Positions 5,804 to 13,537 of a DNA stretch of 13,539 nucleotides are shown piece after piece. The notes beneath the pieces were generated by a model. It searched no databases. It was not told the origin of the DNA and saw nothing but the letters and a program-made list of their open reading frames with translations. The first letter of the stretch is position 1. Every line of letters starts with the position of its first letter. A program made the translations under genes and the position numbers. The stretch is from CAG-826 sp964546565 (GTDB lineage Bacteria; Bacillota_I; Bacilli_A; RFN20; CAG-826): NCBI GenBank assembly GCA_964546565.1, contig CAZJKC010000045.1, positions 1 through 13,539 on the forward strand, in the 5' to 3' direction.

Positions 5804-7075
5804 TTGATACTTTATACAATTCAAAAAGGCGATACATTATATCAACTAGCAAAGAGTTATAAAACAACCGTTTCTCGTATTGCTACAGTTAATGGATTAG
5901 ATATTAATGACACTTTAATAGTAGGACAAGGGTTAATAATCCCGAGTAATACTTCTCTTCATGTTGTGAAAAGTGGCGAGTCTTTATATTCTATAAGTCA
6001 AACATATAAATTAGACATTAATGATCTTTTAAAAATGAATCCCCAAATAAAAAAGCCTTATATCATATATCCGGGTCAAGAATTATTGATTGATAAAGAA
6101 GAAGTGACTAATAAAAGTAATTTGTTGGTTAATTGTTATCTTTTTGAAAGTAATCCAAAACTTATCCCAAATAGTAATTTAATAACATTTGGTAGTTGTT
6201 TTTCTTATTCTCTTAAAAATGATGGCAGTCTTTCCCCATTTAATGACACTAATTTGATTAACTTTTTAGATACACGGAATATTCAACCTATTATGGTAGT
6301 GACGAACACTAATGAAAAAGGGTCATTTTCGACATCACTATGTTCAAGCATATTAAATGATGAAAATAAAAAGAAAACATTGATTGAAAACATTTTTAAC
6401 ACTTTAAAACAAAAAGAATACTATGGAGTTAATATTGATTTTGAATATGTGGATACTAAAGATAAACAAAAATATATTCAATTTCTAAAGGATTTAAAAG
6501 AGCGACTGGACGGTCAATTTGAATTAAGTGTCGCGCTAGCGCCAAAATATTCATCTTCACAAGAAGGCTTATTATATGAAGCACATGATTATGAGGCCAT
6601 TGGTAAGATTGCTGATCGTATTATTATCATGACTTATGAATGGGGTTATACTTATGGGCCTGCTATGGCGGTCGCTCCACTTAATCTGGTGGAAAAAGTT
6701 ATTTCTTATGCTGTTTCGGTTATTAATCCTCATAAAATAAACATGGGCATTCCGACTTATGGATATGATTTTCTTGTCCCTTATGAAAAGGGAAATAAAG
6801 CTAAATCGTTAAGTTATGAATCTGCTATCGCATTAGCGAAAGAAAAAAAGGCTTCTATTCTTTATCAAAAAGAAGCAGAAACGCCTTATTTTATATATTA
6901 TGAAAAGAATCAAAAACATGAAGTTTATTATGAAGACTGCCGTAGTATAGCAAAAAAAATTGCTTTAGCAAGCCAATATAACCTTGGAGGCATTAGTTTT
7001 TGGACTTTACGTTCTCCATTTATACAGATGTGGACTGTTATCAATAGTTTAGTTAATGTTACAAAAATCAAGTAA
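5804..7075 (+). CDS. LysM-LysM-GH18 peptidoglycan hydrolase (SleL/YaaH-like)
   Basis: The 423-residue product has two LysM peptidoglycan-binding repeats (about 3-48 and 52-97, each ending in GQ-L-I) and a glycoside hydrolase family 18 domain (about 105-420). The catalytic region reads GVNIDFEYV, with Asp212 and the proton donor Glu214 as in SleL/YaaH. Those enzymes are N-acetylglucosaminidases that trim spore-cortex fragments in Bacillus, but the architecture also occurs outside spore formers. There is no signal peptide: the first residues are already LysM, as in YaaH, which reaches its site by other means. The start is TTG at 5804, six bases after GAGGTGA; no nearby ATG has such a site. Divergent from tdk and ending four bases from the convergent hydrolase gene. 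Confidence 0.88.
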   Translation: MILYTIQKGDTLYQLAKSYKTTVSRIATVNGLDINDTLIVGQGLIIPSNTSLHVVKSGESLYSISQTYKLDINDLLKMNPQIKKPYIIYPGQELLIDKEEVTNKSNLLVNCYLFESNPKLIPNSNLITFGSCFSYSLKNDGSLSPFNDTNLINFLDTRNIQPIMVVTNTNEKGSFSTSLCSSILNDENKKKTLIENIFNTLKQKEYYGVNIDFEYVDTKDKQKYIQFLKDLKERLDGQFELSVALAPKYSSSQEGLLYEAHDYEAIGKIADRIIIMTYEWGYTYGPAMAVAPLNLVEKVISYAVSVINPHKINMGIPTYGYDFLVPYEKGNKAKSLSYESAIALAKEKKASILYQKEAETPYFIYYEKNQKHEVYYEDCRSIAKKIALASQYNLGGISFWTLRSPFIQMWTVINSLVNVTKIK

Positions 7076-7079
7076 AAGA

Positions 7080-8180
7080 CTACTTTTTCTTTAATTCCTT
7101 TCTGATTCTTTTGGAAATCTTTGGATATCGTTTAATAATATCGCGCATGAATTGATGCTCTTCATTTGATAATAAACGATATCTTCTTTTTAAAGAACGA
7201 GAAAAGGCAATGGGGTGTTTTTTAATATCTAAAATGCCAATGTTGCCAGCAACACCAATTAAATTAAAAGCTAAATCGATAAAACGACTACGATCCTCGC
7301 TACTGATAGAATCAATCCATTCCCGATTTGCTTTTTCAAATACTCGATAACGGAAAGAGCCATTTTCAATTAATTTAAAGTGTCCAGATTTATTTATTTT
7401 CCATAAATAAGGATCATGTTGAATAATACCTATTCCATAACACTCGATGACAGAATACTTATCGGTATGATGAAGAAGTAAACCGACCATGGAATCCTCA
7501 GGTATATATTTGGTAAATATTGTTTCAATGAAAGCAAAACGAGAATTCTCATTAATACTTTTTTTAAATCCAGGGCCATCATGATTAAAAATATGAATAA
7601 TACGTTTTTGTATATCTTCAGAAGCATTTAAGGCGGCATATGATACAAGGTTACCTCCTTTAGAATGGCCCCCCATATAGAATTTTGTGTCATATTTTGA
7701 AGTAATATCGTAAAGGTATTGTAATGCTTCTTCTTGAGCAGGTATTTCATCGAGAACAGCCATATTAAAATCTTCTTTCCATCCAACAAGTGTTGGTCCT
7801 GTACCTTGATATGCGATAAACATTAAGTTATTAAAGAAAAAAGTTATGGCAGAAAATTGTTTGGATTGGCTAGGCTCAAATATATTGCGATAGTCGTTTA
7901 TAAATACATCCCGATATCTTTTTTTCTTTCTTAAAATTCGTAAAAATTGGCGATTATATCTTTCATCTAGGGTATTTTCGCACATTTTTATAATTACTAA
8001 ATCATCGATAAGAATATCGATATAGCGGATGGGTTCTTTGTTTTCTTCAAAAAGGGGCACGATATGACTATAATTCAAATATGATAATTGGCATAGTATT
8101 AAACTATCGACTTCATTAAATGGAAATTCATCGAAGCTTTTGTTACCAAATTTTTTTAAGAAATAGGTAATGTTTTTCAT
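7080..8180 (-). CDS. Alpha/beta-hydrolase, DUF2974 (Mbeg1-like) family
   Basis: The 366-residue protein has the lipase-like nucleophile elbow GGHSKGGN with Ser173, a preceding YQGTGPTLVGWKEDF strand-loop, NHDGPGF (Asp201) and QHDPYLW (His255) as candidates for the rest of the triad. This is the pattern of the DUF2974 family, wide-spread in Firmicutes. The substrate is unknown. There is no signal peptide or membrane segment, so it is probably cytoplasmic. The start has AAAGGAG upstream, at a rather long spacing of about 11 bases. The TIR gene lies 97 bases upstream on the same strand without a clear terminator between, so they may share a transcript. Only a weak 5-bp hairpin separates it from the converging LysM-GH18 gene. 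Confidence 0.85.
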   Translation of the reverse strand: MKNITYFLKKFGNKSFDEFPFNEVDSLILCQLSYLNYSHIVPLFEENKEPIRYIDILIDDLVIIKMCENTLDERYNRQFLRILRKKKRYRDVFINDYRNIFEPSQSKQFSAITFFFNNLMFIAYQGTGPTLVGWKEDFNMAVLDEIPAQEEALQYLYDITSKYDTKFYMGGHSKGGNLVSYAALNASEDIQKRIIHIFNHDGPGFKKSINENSRFAFIETIFTKYIPEDSMVGLLLHHTDKYSVIECYGIGIIQHDPYLWKINKSGHFKLIENGSFRYRVFEKANREWIDSISSEDRSRFIDLAFNLIGVAGNIGILDIKKHPIAFSRSLKRRYRLLSNEEHQFMRDIIKRYPKISKRIRKELKKK

Positions 8181-8277
8181 ATTTTTAACTGGCTCCTTTC
8201 TTTTATACGATATATATTTGTTTTCACCTTTAACAAGAATGTATTTATATAAAATGATCTAATATGACAAAATAATT

Positions 8278-9183
8278 TTATTGTTTTATAAAGGATTGCT
8301 CTATTTCTAAAACAACTCCATTTATAAAGTTTTGTTCTTCTTTAGAAAAAACACCTTTACATTTATAATCAACTAATGTAATACGTGGCTTTGGTGATTC
8401 AATACGTGATATCGCGATTGTCAAAATAATATCAAAATCAGGCCATTGTACTGGATATTTTCCGTTAAAACATAACACTAATGATAGAAATAAGACGGAA
8501 GAATCATCATCGCAAAAATAAGGATCATCAAAAATAGATACGCTATTGAGAGAATACATCATATTATATGCTGGGCGTGCTTGATATTGATATAGTATAG
8601 TTTTGGCTTTTGTATTGGTGTCGATAACGGTAATGGATAGTGAATTATGCTCTTCTCCTGCAAAATATGTTCCATCAGGAAATATACTTGAGGTATTTTC
8701 TAAATAGAAAAGATTGTGTTCAGAAACATAAAAGGGATCTGATATATTTTGAAAGACATTATTTGGCAAGTTATTTTTAATTTTTTCTCTTAACTTAAAA
8801 CGGCTTTCAGAAATATTATCATCTAAATAACTAATGGCTTGTACGCGTCCAAGTAATAATTCTAAAGATAGAGGGAGTGTAATATTTTCTAGAAAAACTG
8901 GATATATCTTTTTTTGTTTCGATTTTGCAAAATTTAATTCATCTTTAACATACTCGGATTGTATGGAGTTTGAGGTAATCATAAACAATACACATTCCGC
9001 ATTAAATAAATGTTCAGCAATTTCTTTGTTCCAATCCTCACCAGAATGGATGCCCGTATCATACCAAAGATTACATGCACAAAGCATTAGATCATTGATA
9101 ATCTCTAATACTAAATCTTTATCTTTATGAGAATAAGAAACAAATACATATGGGTCAGTTCCTTGGTATACTTTTTGTGCCAT
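8278..9183 (-). CDS. TIR-domain protein with unrecognised C-terminal half
   Basis: Residues about 10-125 form a bacterial TIR domain: YVFVSYSHKD (first strand and box 1), WYDTGI with GEDWNKEI (BB-loop region), then SEYVKDE, where Glu82 occupies the position of the catalytic Glu of TIR NADases (W-x3-E with Tyr in place of Trp), and IYPVFLE. Such domains often cleave NAD or make cyclic-ADP-ribose signals, in defence or other signalling; activity here is inferred only. Residues about 150-301 are not recognised. They show alternating strands, no membrane segment and no obvious zinc site, and could be a sensor. AAAGGAGG lies eight bases before the ATG. A TATAAT lies at 9221-9226, but its -35 (TTGAAA) is too close at 13 bases. 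Confidence 0.85.
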   Translation of the reverse strand: MAQKVYQGTDPYVFVSYSHKDKDLVLEIINDLMLCACNLWYDTGIHSGEDWNKEIAEHLFNAECVLFMITSNSIQSEYVKDELNFAKSKQKKIYPVFLENITLPLSLELLLGRVQAISYLDDNISESRFKLREKIKNNLPNNVFQNISDPFYVSEHNLFYLENTSSIFPDGTYFAGEEHNSLSITVIDTNTKAKTILYQYQARPAYNMMYSLNSVSIFDDPYFCDDDSSVLFLSLVLCFNGKYPVQWPDFDIILTIAISRIESPKPRITLVDYKCKGVFSKEEQNFINGVVLEIEQSFIKQ

Positions 9184-9512
9184 GAAGAGAGGGCCTCCTT
9201 TGTTATTTATTTGTAAATTAATTATATCATATTATTAAATTTCAATATTAGTTATTCAAAAATGGGATGGGAATAATTTTCATGTTAAAAGAGTGTATTT
9301 ATTGTTAATAATATTTAAAAAATAAATCAAATTTGTTGATTTTGTTATATAATGAAATTATCTTGTCATGATTTGTAAGGAGGGAGTCACAGGAAAAATG
9401 CAAGAACTATAATTAGAAAAAGTCAAATATATTTACTTATCAAAATATTAAAATCATTCTTCTTTAAATAAAAATAATATAAAAACATATTTGAACATTA
9501 CAAGGACAAAAT

Positions 9513-9542
9513 TAAAAAAAGATTCTCAAATTAATTGAGTCT
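9513..9542 (-). terminator. Terminator-like hairpin, minus strand
   Basis: On the minus strand AGA-CTCAA pairs with TTGAG-TCT across a 2-nt bulge and a 5-nt loop, followed by seven T. It lies downstream of the possible gene remnant at 9607-9783 and would fit as its old terminator. Confidence 0.45.
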
Positions 9543-9606
9543 CTCTTAATAATTTATTTTCTTTATTTCCTTAATTATTTTGCAATTATTAGCTTTATTT
9601 AATGTG

Positions 9607-9783
9607 CTAATCTATAATAGCTAACGATTTAGGAATTGCTTCAAAGTATAAAGGAATGATTACTTTTGATTTATCAGTTCTACTACTTAACCTCTTTCCA
9701 TTTGCGGTATCATGTTTCGGTAATGTTTGTAAGTATGGAAAATGAGCGTGTGGAAAAGATGTTCTTATTATATCAATAAAATG
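9607..9783 (-). pseudogene. Possible C-terminal remnant of a lost gene
   Basis: A 58-codon minus-strand frame, open between two stops, encodes a protein-like mix (including FPHAHFPYLQTLPKHD and KSKVIIPLYFEAIPK) but contains no ATG, GTG or TTG that makes a sensible start. A terminator-like hairpin follows. I cannot assign a family, and in such AT-rich DNA an open stretch of this length can arise by chance. Confidence 0.3.
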
Positions 9784-9838
9784 TTAAACAAGTCGTTGTC
9801 GTAGTATATAGAACTTTTTATTTAAATTGAGCTATTAG

Positions 9839-9905
9839 TGATATTATATCATCTATTTCAAGTTAACCAAGGGACGCAATATAACAAGTGATGTACTATG
9901 TAGTA
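9839..9905 (+). promoter_or_regulatory. Inverted repeats upstream of the candidate nuclease gene
   Basis: Two perfect palindromes lie in the 100 bases before the gene: TGATAT-T-ATATCA (9839-9851) and TACTA-TG-TAGTA (9894-9905). A TATAAA hexamer follows at 9908-9913 with no good -35 box at 17 bases, as expected for a promoter that depends on an activator. The second repeat shares the ACT...AGT pattern with the site in the HTH gene promoter. Confidence 0.35.
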
Positions 9906-9940
9906 TTTATAAAGTGTTGGATTATCATTTTGGAGACAAG

Positions 9941-11095
9941 ATGAAATATTTAAAAAAAGGATGGGCAGTACATATGGATAAAAATTTAGTAAGAAAAAAA
10001 GTTATAAATTTTTTAGGATCATTCGGAAATAATATAAGAACTAAAATTTCTAATGTTTGTTCAAAAACAGGGCAATATAATGTTCCGTCTGAGTTATTTC
10101 AAAAAAGGACACCTCGGAGCAATAGAGTGTTAATTTCGTGGCGTGCTGTAAAAAAGAATAGACTTACACTAGAACAGTTAAATGCGTTTGAAGGCGGTGT
10201 TGTAATTGAGTTTTTGAATAATGATTTCTTTTCTGAGGAAGATAAGAATAATGAGTTATTTTTATCCTTAAAGAATAAAATTGGAAGTAATGAAAATATT
10301 TCAGCAATTATCTCAATAAGATCAGAAGGTGGTAGTTCTTCTTCTGCTATACAAAGAGAAGCTTTTTCTAAGCTAATTAATAATACCAATATCGTATATA
10401 ATGATTCTATAGTAACAATTAATTCATCAAACTATAGAGAATATAGAATTAAACAATTGCAAAGCGGAGGTACTGGGAATGATAAGTGGACTGGCTTCCT
10501 TTTCATATCAATAAGAGGAGGACAACAAGACACTATTGAAACACATCATGGAGAAGAATTAACTATATTTAATCCCGCATGTGAATACGCCAGTCAAAAA
10601 ACAAAAATTGATCTTGATTTAGTAGTATGTTATTTCATGATGAAAAGCATTGATGTTCGAACATTAGACTCCACTAAAACTAATACATATAATAAAATTC
10701 TAAAAGAACTTGAAGATGTTTTAAAACTATGTAAATATAATCACGAAGGATTTGTAGGAAATTTGTATGATTATTGTATAAATCATCCCTCACTAAGAAT
10801 GTACTCTAATCAATTGACAGATCCAATACAATTAAAAAAAATTGATATTAGTTGTTTTAATCAAGAAAATAGATTTCAAGATAGTGTTGATTTTACGCAT
10901 AATGAAGCAGTTAATTTTGAAAAGTATTATTGGGATAACGAGCAAAAAACTATATTGTCATCAGCTAGACCTTCAAATATTTTTTGGTCATTTCATTTGT
11001 CTAATATGATGCAACAAGATTATACACTTGAACAGTATTTTGATTATGAAAAAAGTAGATATGAAAAACGTCTAAAATTATTAAGTAAAAATTAA
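9941..11095 (+). CDS. Unrecognised protein, candidate restriction endonuclease by position
   Basis: I do not recognise this 384-residue protein. It has no signal peptide or membrane segment, is rich in Asn, Lys and Ser, and begins with a basic helical stretch (MDKNLVRKKVINFL). A glycine/serine-rich turn (EGGSSSSAIQREAF) and the segments SGGTGNDKWTGFLFISIRGG and THHGEELTIFNP look like conserved loops, but no clear PD-(D/E)XK, HNH, GIY-YIG or PLD motif can be defended. The inferred role as nuclease rests on its convergent position against a DNA methyltransferase with a small regulator, the usual R/M/C layout. The start at 9941 is preferred because GGAGA lies five bases upstream; GTG at 9914 and ATG at 9974 are alternatives with poorer sites. 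It ends in a hairpin shared with the methyltransferase gene. Confidence 0.6.
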   Translation: MKYLKKGWAVHMDKNLVRKKVINFLGSFGNNIRTKISNVCSKTGQYNVPSELFQKRTPRSNRVLISWRAVKKNRLTLEQLNAFEGGVVIEFLNNDFFSEEDKNNELFLSLKNKIGSNENISAIISIRSEGGSSSSAIQREAFSKLINNTNIVYNDSIVTINSSNYREYRIKQLQSGGTGNDKWTGFLFISIRGGQQDTIETHHGEELTIFNPACEYASQKTKIDLDLVVCYFMMKSIDVRTLDSTKTNTYNKILKELEDVLKLCKYNHEGFVGNLYDYCINHPSLRMYSNQLTDPIQLKKIDISCFNQENRFQDSVDFTHNEAVNFEKYYWDNEQKTILSSARPSNIFWSFHLSNMMQQDYTLEQYFDYEKSRYEKRLKLLSKN

Positions 11096-11118
11096 GGTAG
11101 GGCTAATTACCTCACCTT
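11094..11118. terminator. Bidirectional terminator between convergent nuclease-candidate and methyltransferase genes
   Basis: AAGGT (11094-11098) and ACCTT (11114-11118) form the base of a hairpin extended inward by GG/CC pairs with one mismatch and one wobble. The plus strand continues with TTTTATTT and the minus strand with AATTTTT. It overlaps the stop codon of the plus-strand gene. Confidence 0.6.
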
Positions 11119-13173
11119 TTATTTAAATATTCTTTCTAAACATAATTTATAATATTCGTCATTTAATTCATATCCTATGCTCTTAATACCATGTTCTTTA
11201 CACCATTTTACCGTGGTTCCTGATCCTAAATATGGATCAAGTACATATTTTGAATCATCAATAAATGGAATTAATAGTTCTACCATCTCAAGAGGGAATG
11301 GAGCTGTGTGTTTATATGTATTTTCCCCTTTTGAATTAATCTTAATAACAGGAGAAAAGTGTTTAACATAAGTTGACTTAGCACCACTTTTTAATGTACC
11401 TTTTTTAAATACTAATACGTGTTCATAACAATTAATACATTTTACATATCCAGAATTTAAATTTACTGTGGAATTTCTTTTAGATTGCACTTGACCTTTA
11501 TCCCATATTATATTTCCTTCAAGATTATATCCAGCAATCTCAAAAATTAAACAAGATAAAAACCCTAATTGTAATCTATGTTTACTCATGTTTGATTCTA
11601 CAAATATATTGTCAGTATTAACAATATCACCAATATTATATAAATAATATGCATTGTCATTTAATGCTTGATAAATTGAATATGAGTTTCTCATCATGTC
11701 TATAAGATACATTAATAAAGTTGACCAGTGTGAATATTCACGTGCGTTATAATATGGTGGCGAGGTTATGACAGCTCCAATTTGACAAGGCTTTATCTTT
11801 AGTAATTCAACAGTTGAATCACCATTTATAACAATTGTGTTTTTTATTAGTTGTTTAGTTCCTTTATTCAAAGGAAGCAATTTTTTTATTTTGGTGAATA
11901 ATACTACAATTGGTAATTCTTCATATGTTTTAATATGATTGTTAATATTACTATTGTTAATAGGCCATTCCTTTATTTTTCTATCAAACAAATCGCCAAT
12001 AGAATCATTATAAAATGCAACTATCTCTTCATCCCATGAATAATATTTAATTAGCATTTCATTTATATCGTTACTGTCGTCAAAAACATCTCGTCTCCAT
12101 TTATCATATAATTCATAAGAAATACGATTGCTTTCTTTATCTTCTACAAGTTTAAAATATCTATAAACACTGAACTCATCAAATCTTTTTCCTCTGCCAG
12201 ATTTGCTTCTATCCGGACAAGAAGGGTTTTTACATTCATAACTTCTCAAAAATAATTCAGGAAAAGAATTGCCGCTTTGAATCGTTGTCATACACGATGG
12301 ACAAGGAACGGGGGAATTGTCTAATTTTATTTTTTTATAAATCAATACAATTTTGTTACAAGATGAATTTATAAAACAATCTTCATACTTAAATCCAGTA
12401 GATATTGTAGAATAAAAACTAGAAGCAATATTATAACCTTCAGTTGTGTTCAAAGTCTTATTAATAAATTCAGTCAACTTATTAATTGATTTTTCTTTTT
12501 TGCATGGGAAAAATTTTTCTTTGAATTGAACTAAATTCTCACAAAAAATTCCCAATTTATATGCTAGTTTCCATGTCACATCTATGCCATTCTGGTCATG
12601 GATTTTTTCATCTATTTTTATTGCAAGATGTCGATAATTTTCTAATGAATCATAAATGCTAGCAATAAGACTACAATATGTATTTATATCAAAATTATTC
12701 CTTGTAAAATCTTTTTGGTCAATTCTTAAAACAAAAAGAGAAAAGTCAAATTCTTTATTAACTTTGTTTTTATAGTACTCTAACCAAAGCTCACTGTTAT
12801 CCACAACTCTCTTGTTTTCTATATTACTTTTTCTTTCAATGATAGATGAAATTATTTTTTCTTTTCCATATATATTTATGCGTTCCAAAGAATCAGAATA
12901 TACTTTTTCACAATCCTCTTTAGAATAAGATATAGTCGGAAAAGAAATAACATTAACTATTTCCAAGAAGAACGATTCTCCGTAATAGAAAAATTTTCTT
13001 AATGCATTTCTTTCATTTTGATTAAATACTCTTGATTCTTTTTTTTGTATTAGCTGAATTGTGGCAGTAAATTCTTTATCGAAATAACGATTCATATCAA
13101 ATAAAATTTTAATTAAAAGTTCGTTGTTAATATCAGCATCAAGCATCCTTTTTAGTTTTGTCAAATCCATCAT
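11119..13173 (-). CDS. Beta-class DNA methyltransferase, probably N4-cytosine, with zinc ribbon
   Basis: The catalytic half is at the C-terminus in beta-class order: motif IV TSPPYY (470-475), a target-recognition stretch (about 480-620), motif X HTAPFPLEMVELL (622-634) and the SAM-binding motif I DPYLGSGTT (646-654). TSPPY is the version usual for N4-cytosine enzymes, though N6-adenine cannot be excluded. The N-terminal ~450 residues are unusual in length. They include a four-cysteine zinc ribbon (CPSC at 291-294, ECKNPSC at 313-319) followed by RSKSGRGKRFDEF; the rest is unrecognised and may add DNA recognition. At 684 residues it is about twice the size of a minimal beta-class enzyme. Its ATG overlaps the HTH stop by four bases (ATGA), with AAAGGAAG upstream, so the two are coupled. 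Presumed to protect the host from the convergent candidate nuclease. Confidence 0.9.
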   Translation of the reverse strand: MMDLTKLKRMLDADINNELLIKILFDMNRYFDKEFTATIQLIQKKESRVFNQNERNALRKFFYYGESFFLEIVNVISFPTISYSKEDCEKVYSDSLERINIYGKEKIISSIIERKSNIENKRVVDNSELWLEYYKNKVNKEFDFSLFVLRIDQKDFTRNNFDINTYCSLIASIYDSLENYRHLAIKIDEKIHDQNGIDVTWKLAYKLGIFCENLVQFKEKFFPCKKEKSINKLTEFINKTLNTTEGYNIASSFYSTISTGFKYEDCFINSSCNKIVLIYKKIKLDNSPVPCPSCMTTIQSGNSFPELFLRSYECKNPSCPDRSKSGRGKRFDEFSVYRYFKLVEDKESNRISYELYDKWRRDVFDDSNDINEMLIKYYSWDEEIVAFYNDSIGDLFDRKIKEWPINNSNINNHIKTYEELPIVVLFTKIKKLLPLNKGTKQLIKNTIVINGDSTVELLKIKPCQIGAVITSPPYYNAREYSHWSTLLMYLIDMMRNSYSIYQALNDNAYYLYNIGDIVNTDNIFVESNMSKHRLQLGFLSCLIFEIAGYNLEGNIIWDKGQVQSKRNSTVNLNSGYVKCINCYEHVLVFKKGTLKSGAKSTYVKHFSPVIKINSKGENTYKHTAPFPLEMVELLIPFIDDSKYVLDPYLGSGTTVKWCKEHGIKSIGYELNDEYYKLCLERIFK

Positions 13174-13382
13174 TTATTTTCTTCCTTTATATATTCCATA
13201 ATATCATTAATTGAACAATTTAATGCTTCACAAATTCGCACTAATACATCGGTATTAATATTTTCACCTTTAGTCAACTTGGCTATTGTAGATTGACTTA
13301 AACCAGTAATTTTATGCAATTCTTGTTTGTTTAATCCTTTATCAATTAATAGTTTCCATAAACGATTATACGATAATGCCAT
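13170..13382 (-). CDS. XRE-family HTH regulator (YozG-like), candidate controller protein
   Basis: A 70-residue Cro/CI-type DNA-binding protein, essentially one domain. The helix-turn-helix covers about residues 17-37 (LNKQELHKITGLSQSTIAKL), followed by the NINTDVLVRICEALNCSINDIMEY end typical of YozG-like regulators. The start at 13382 is preferred to 13406 because GGAGG lies seven bases upstream. Its stop overlaps the methyltransferase start, so both are made together from a strong promoter. By analogy with controller proteins of type II restriction systems it may repress its own promoter and time expression of the nuclease, but canonical C proteins are a different subgroup, so this is inference. 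Confidence 0.88.
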   Translation of the reverse strand: MALSYNRLWKLLIDKGLNKQELHKITGLSQSTIAKLTKGENINTDVLVRICEALNCSINDIMEYIKEENK

Positions 13383-13410
13383 AATTACGCCTCCATTAAA
13401 ATTCATTCAT

Positions 13411-13439
13411 ATTATAGCAAAACGACTATGAAAAGTCAA
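13411..13439 (-). promoter_or_regulatory. Promoter of the HTH-methyltransferase operon with overlapping inverted repeat
   Basis: On the minus strand TTGACT (13434-13439) and a perfect TATAAT (13411-13416) are 17 bases apart. An inverted repeat GACT-N6-AGTC (13424-13437) covers most of the -35 box and the adjoining spacer, where a bound protein would block RNA polymerase. This suggests autorepression by the HTH protein. Confidence 0.75.
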
Positions 13440-13449
13440 CATTTTTGTT

Positions 13450-13459
13450 CGAGTTCTCG
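13450..13459. promoter_or_regulatory. Palindrome upstream of the HTH promoter
   Basis: CGAG-TT-CTCG lies 10 bases upstream of the -35 box, a position suited to an activator or a second operator. Its sequence differs from the GACT...AGTC repeat, so the same protein need not bind both. Confidence 0.3.
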
Positions 13460-13503
13460 TAGTTTTATTTCGTTTTTTCATAACCCTCAATTAAATAATT
13501 AAA

Positions 13504-13537
13504 TTCCGTATTAAGCGGAAATCGCATTTTTTCAAAA
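13504..13537 (+). terminator. Weak terminator-like hairpin at the window edge
   Basis: TTCCG (13504-13508) and CGGAA (13516-13520) form a 5-bp stem, but the T run begins six bases later. No gene feeding into it is visible in this window, so the call is tentative. Confidence 0.2.

Larger units (their letters stand above)
9184..9940. other. Long AT-rich region without an intact gene
   Basis: No complete gene is supported. A strong ribosome binding site AAGGAGGGAG (about 9378-9386) precedes an ATG at 9398 whose frame stops after four codons (M-Q-E-L), which could be the stump of a lost gene or a tiny leader. The stretch also holds a possible gene remnant, a terminator-like hairpin and two inverted repeats, listed separately. 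Confidence 0.5.

Noticed and set aside
8834..9130. Plus-strand 98-codon open frame inside the TIR gene
   Set aside because: Antisense to a clear TIR domain and without a ribosome binding site.
9184..9940. Retron or CRISPR-like non-coding element in the gene-free gap
   Set aside because: There is no reverse transcriptase gene, no regularly spaced repeats and no long paired structure; only scattered short palindromes.
10099..10389. Minus-strand 96-codon open frame inside the candidate nuclease gene
   Set aside because: Antisense, serine/leucine-rich product without a good start site; the plus-strand frame is far longer and has a binding site.
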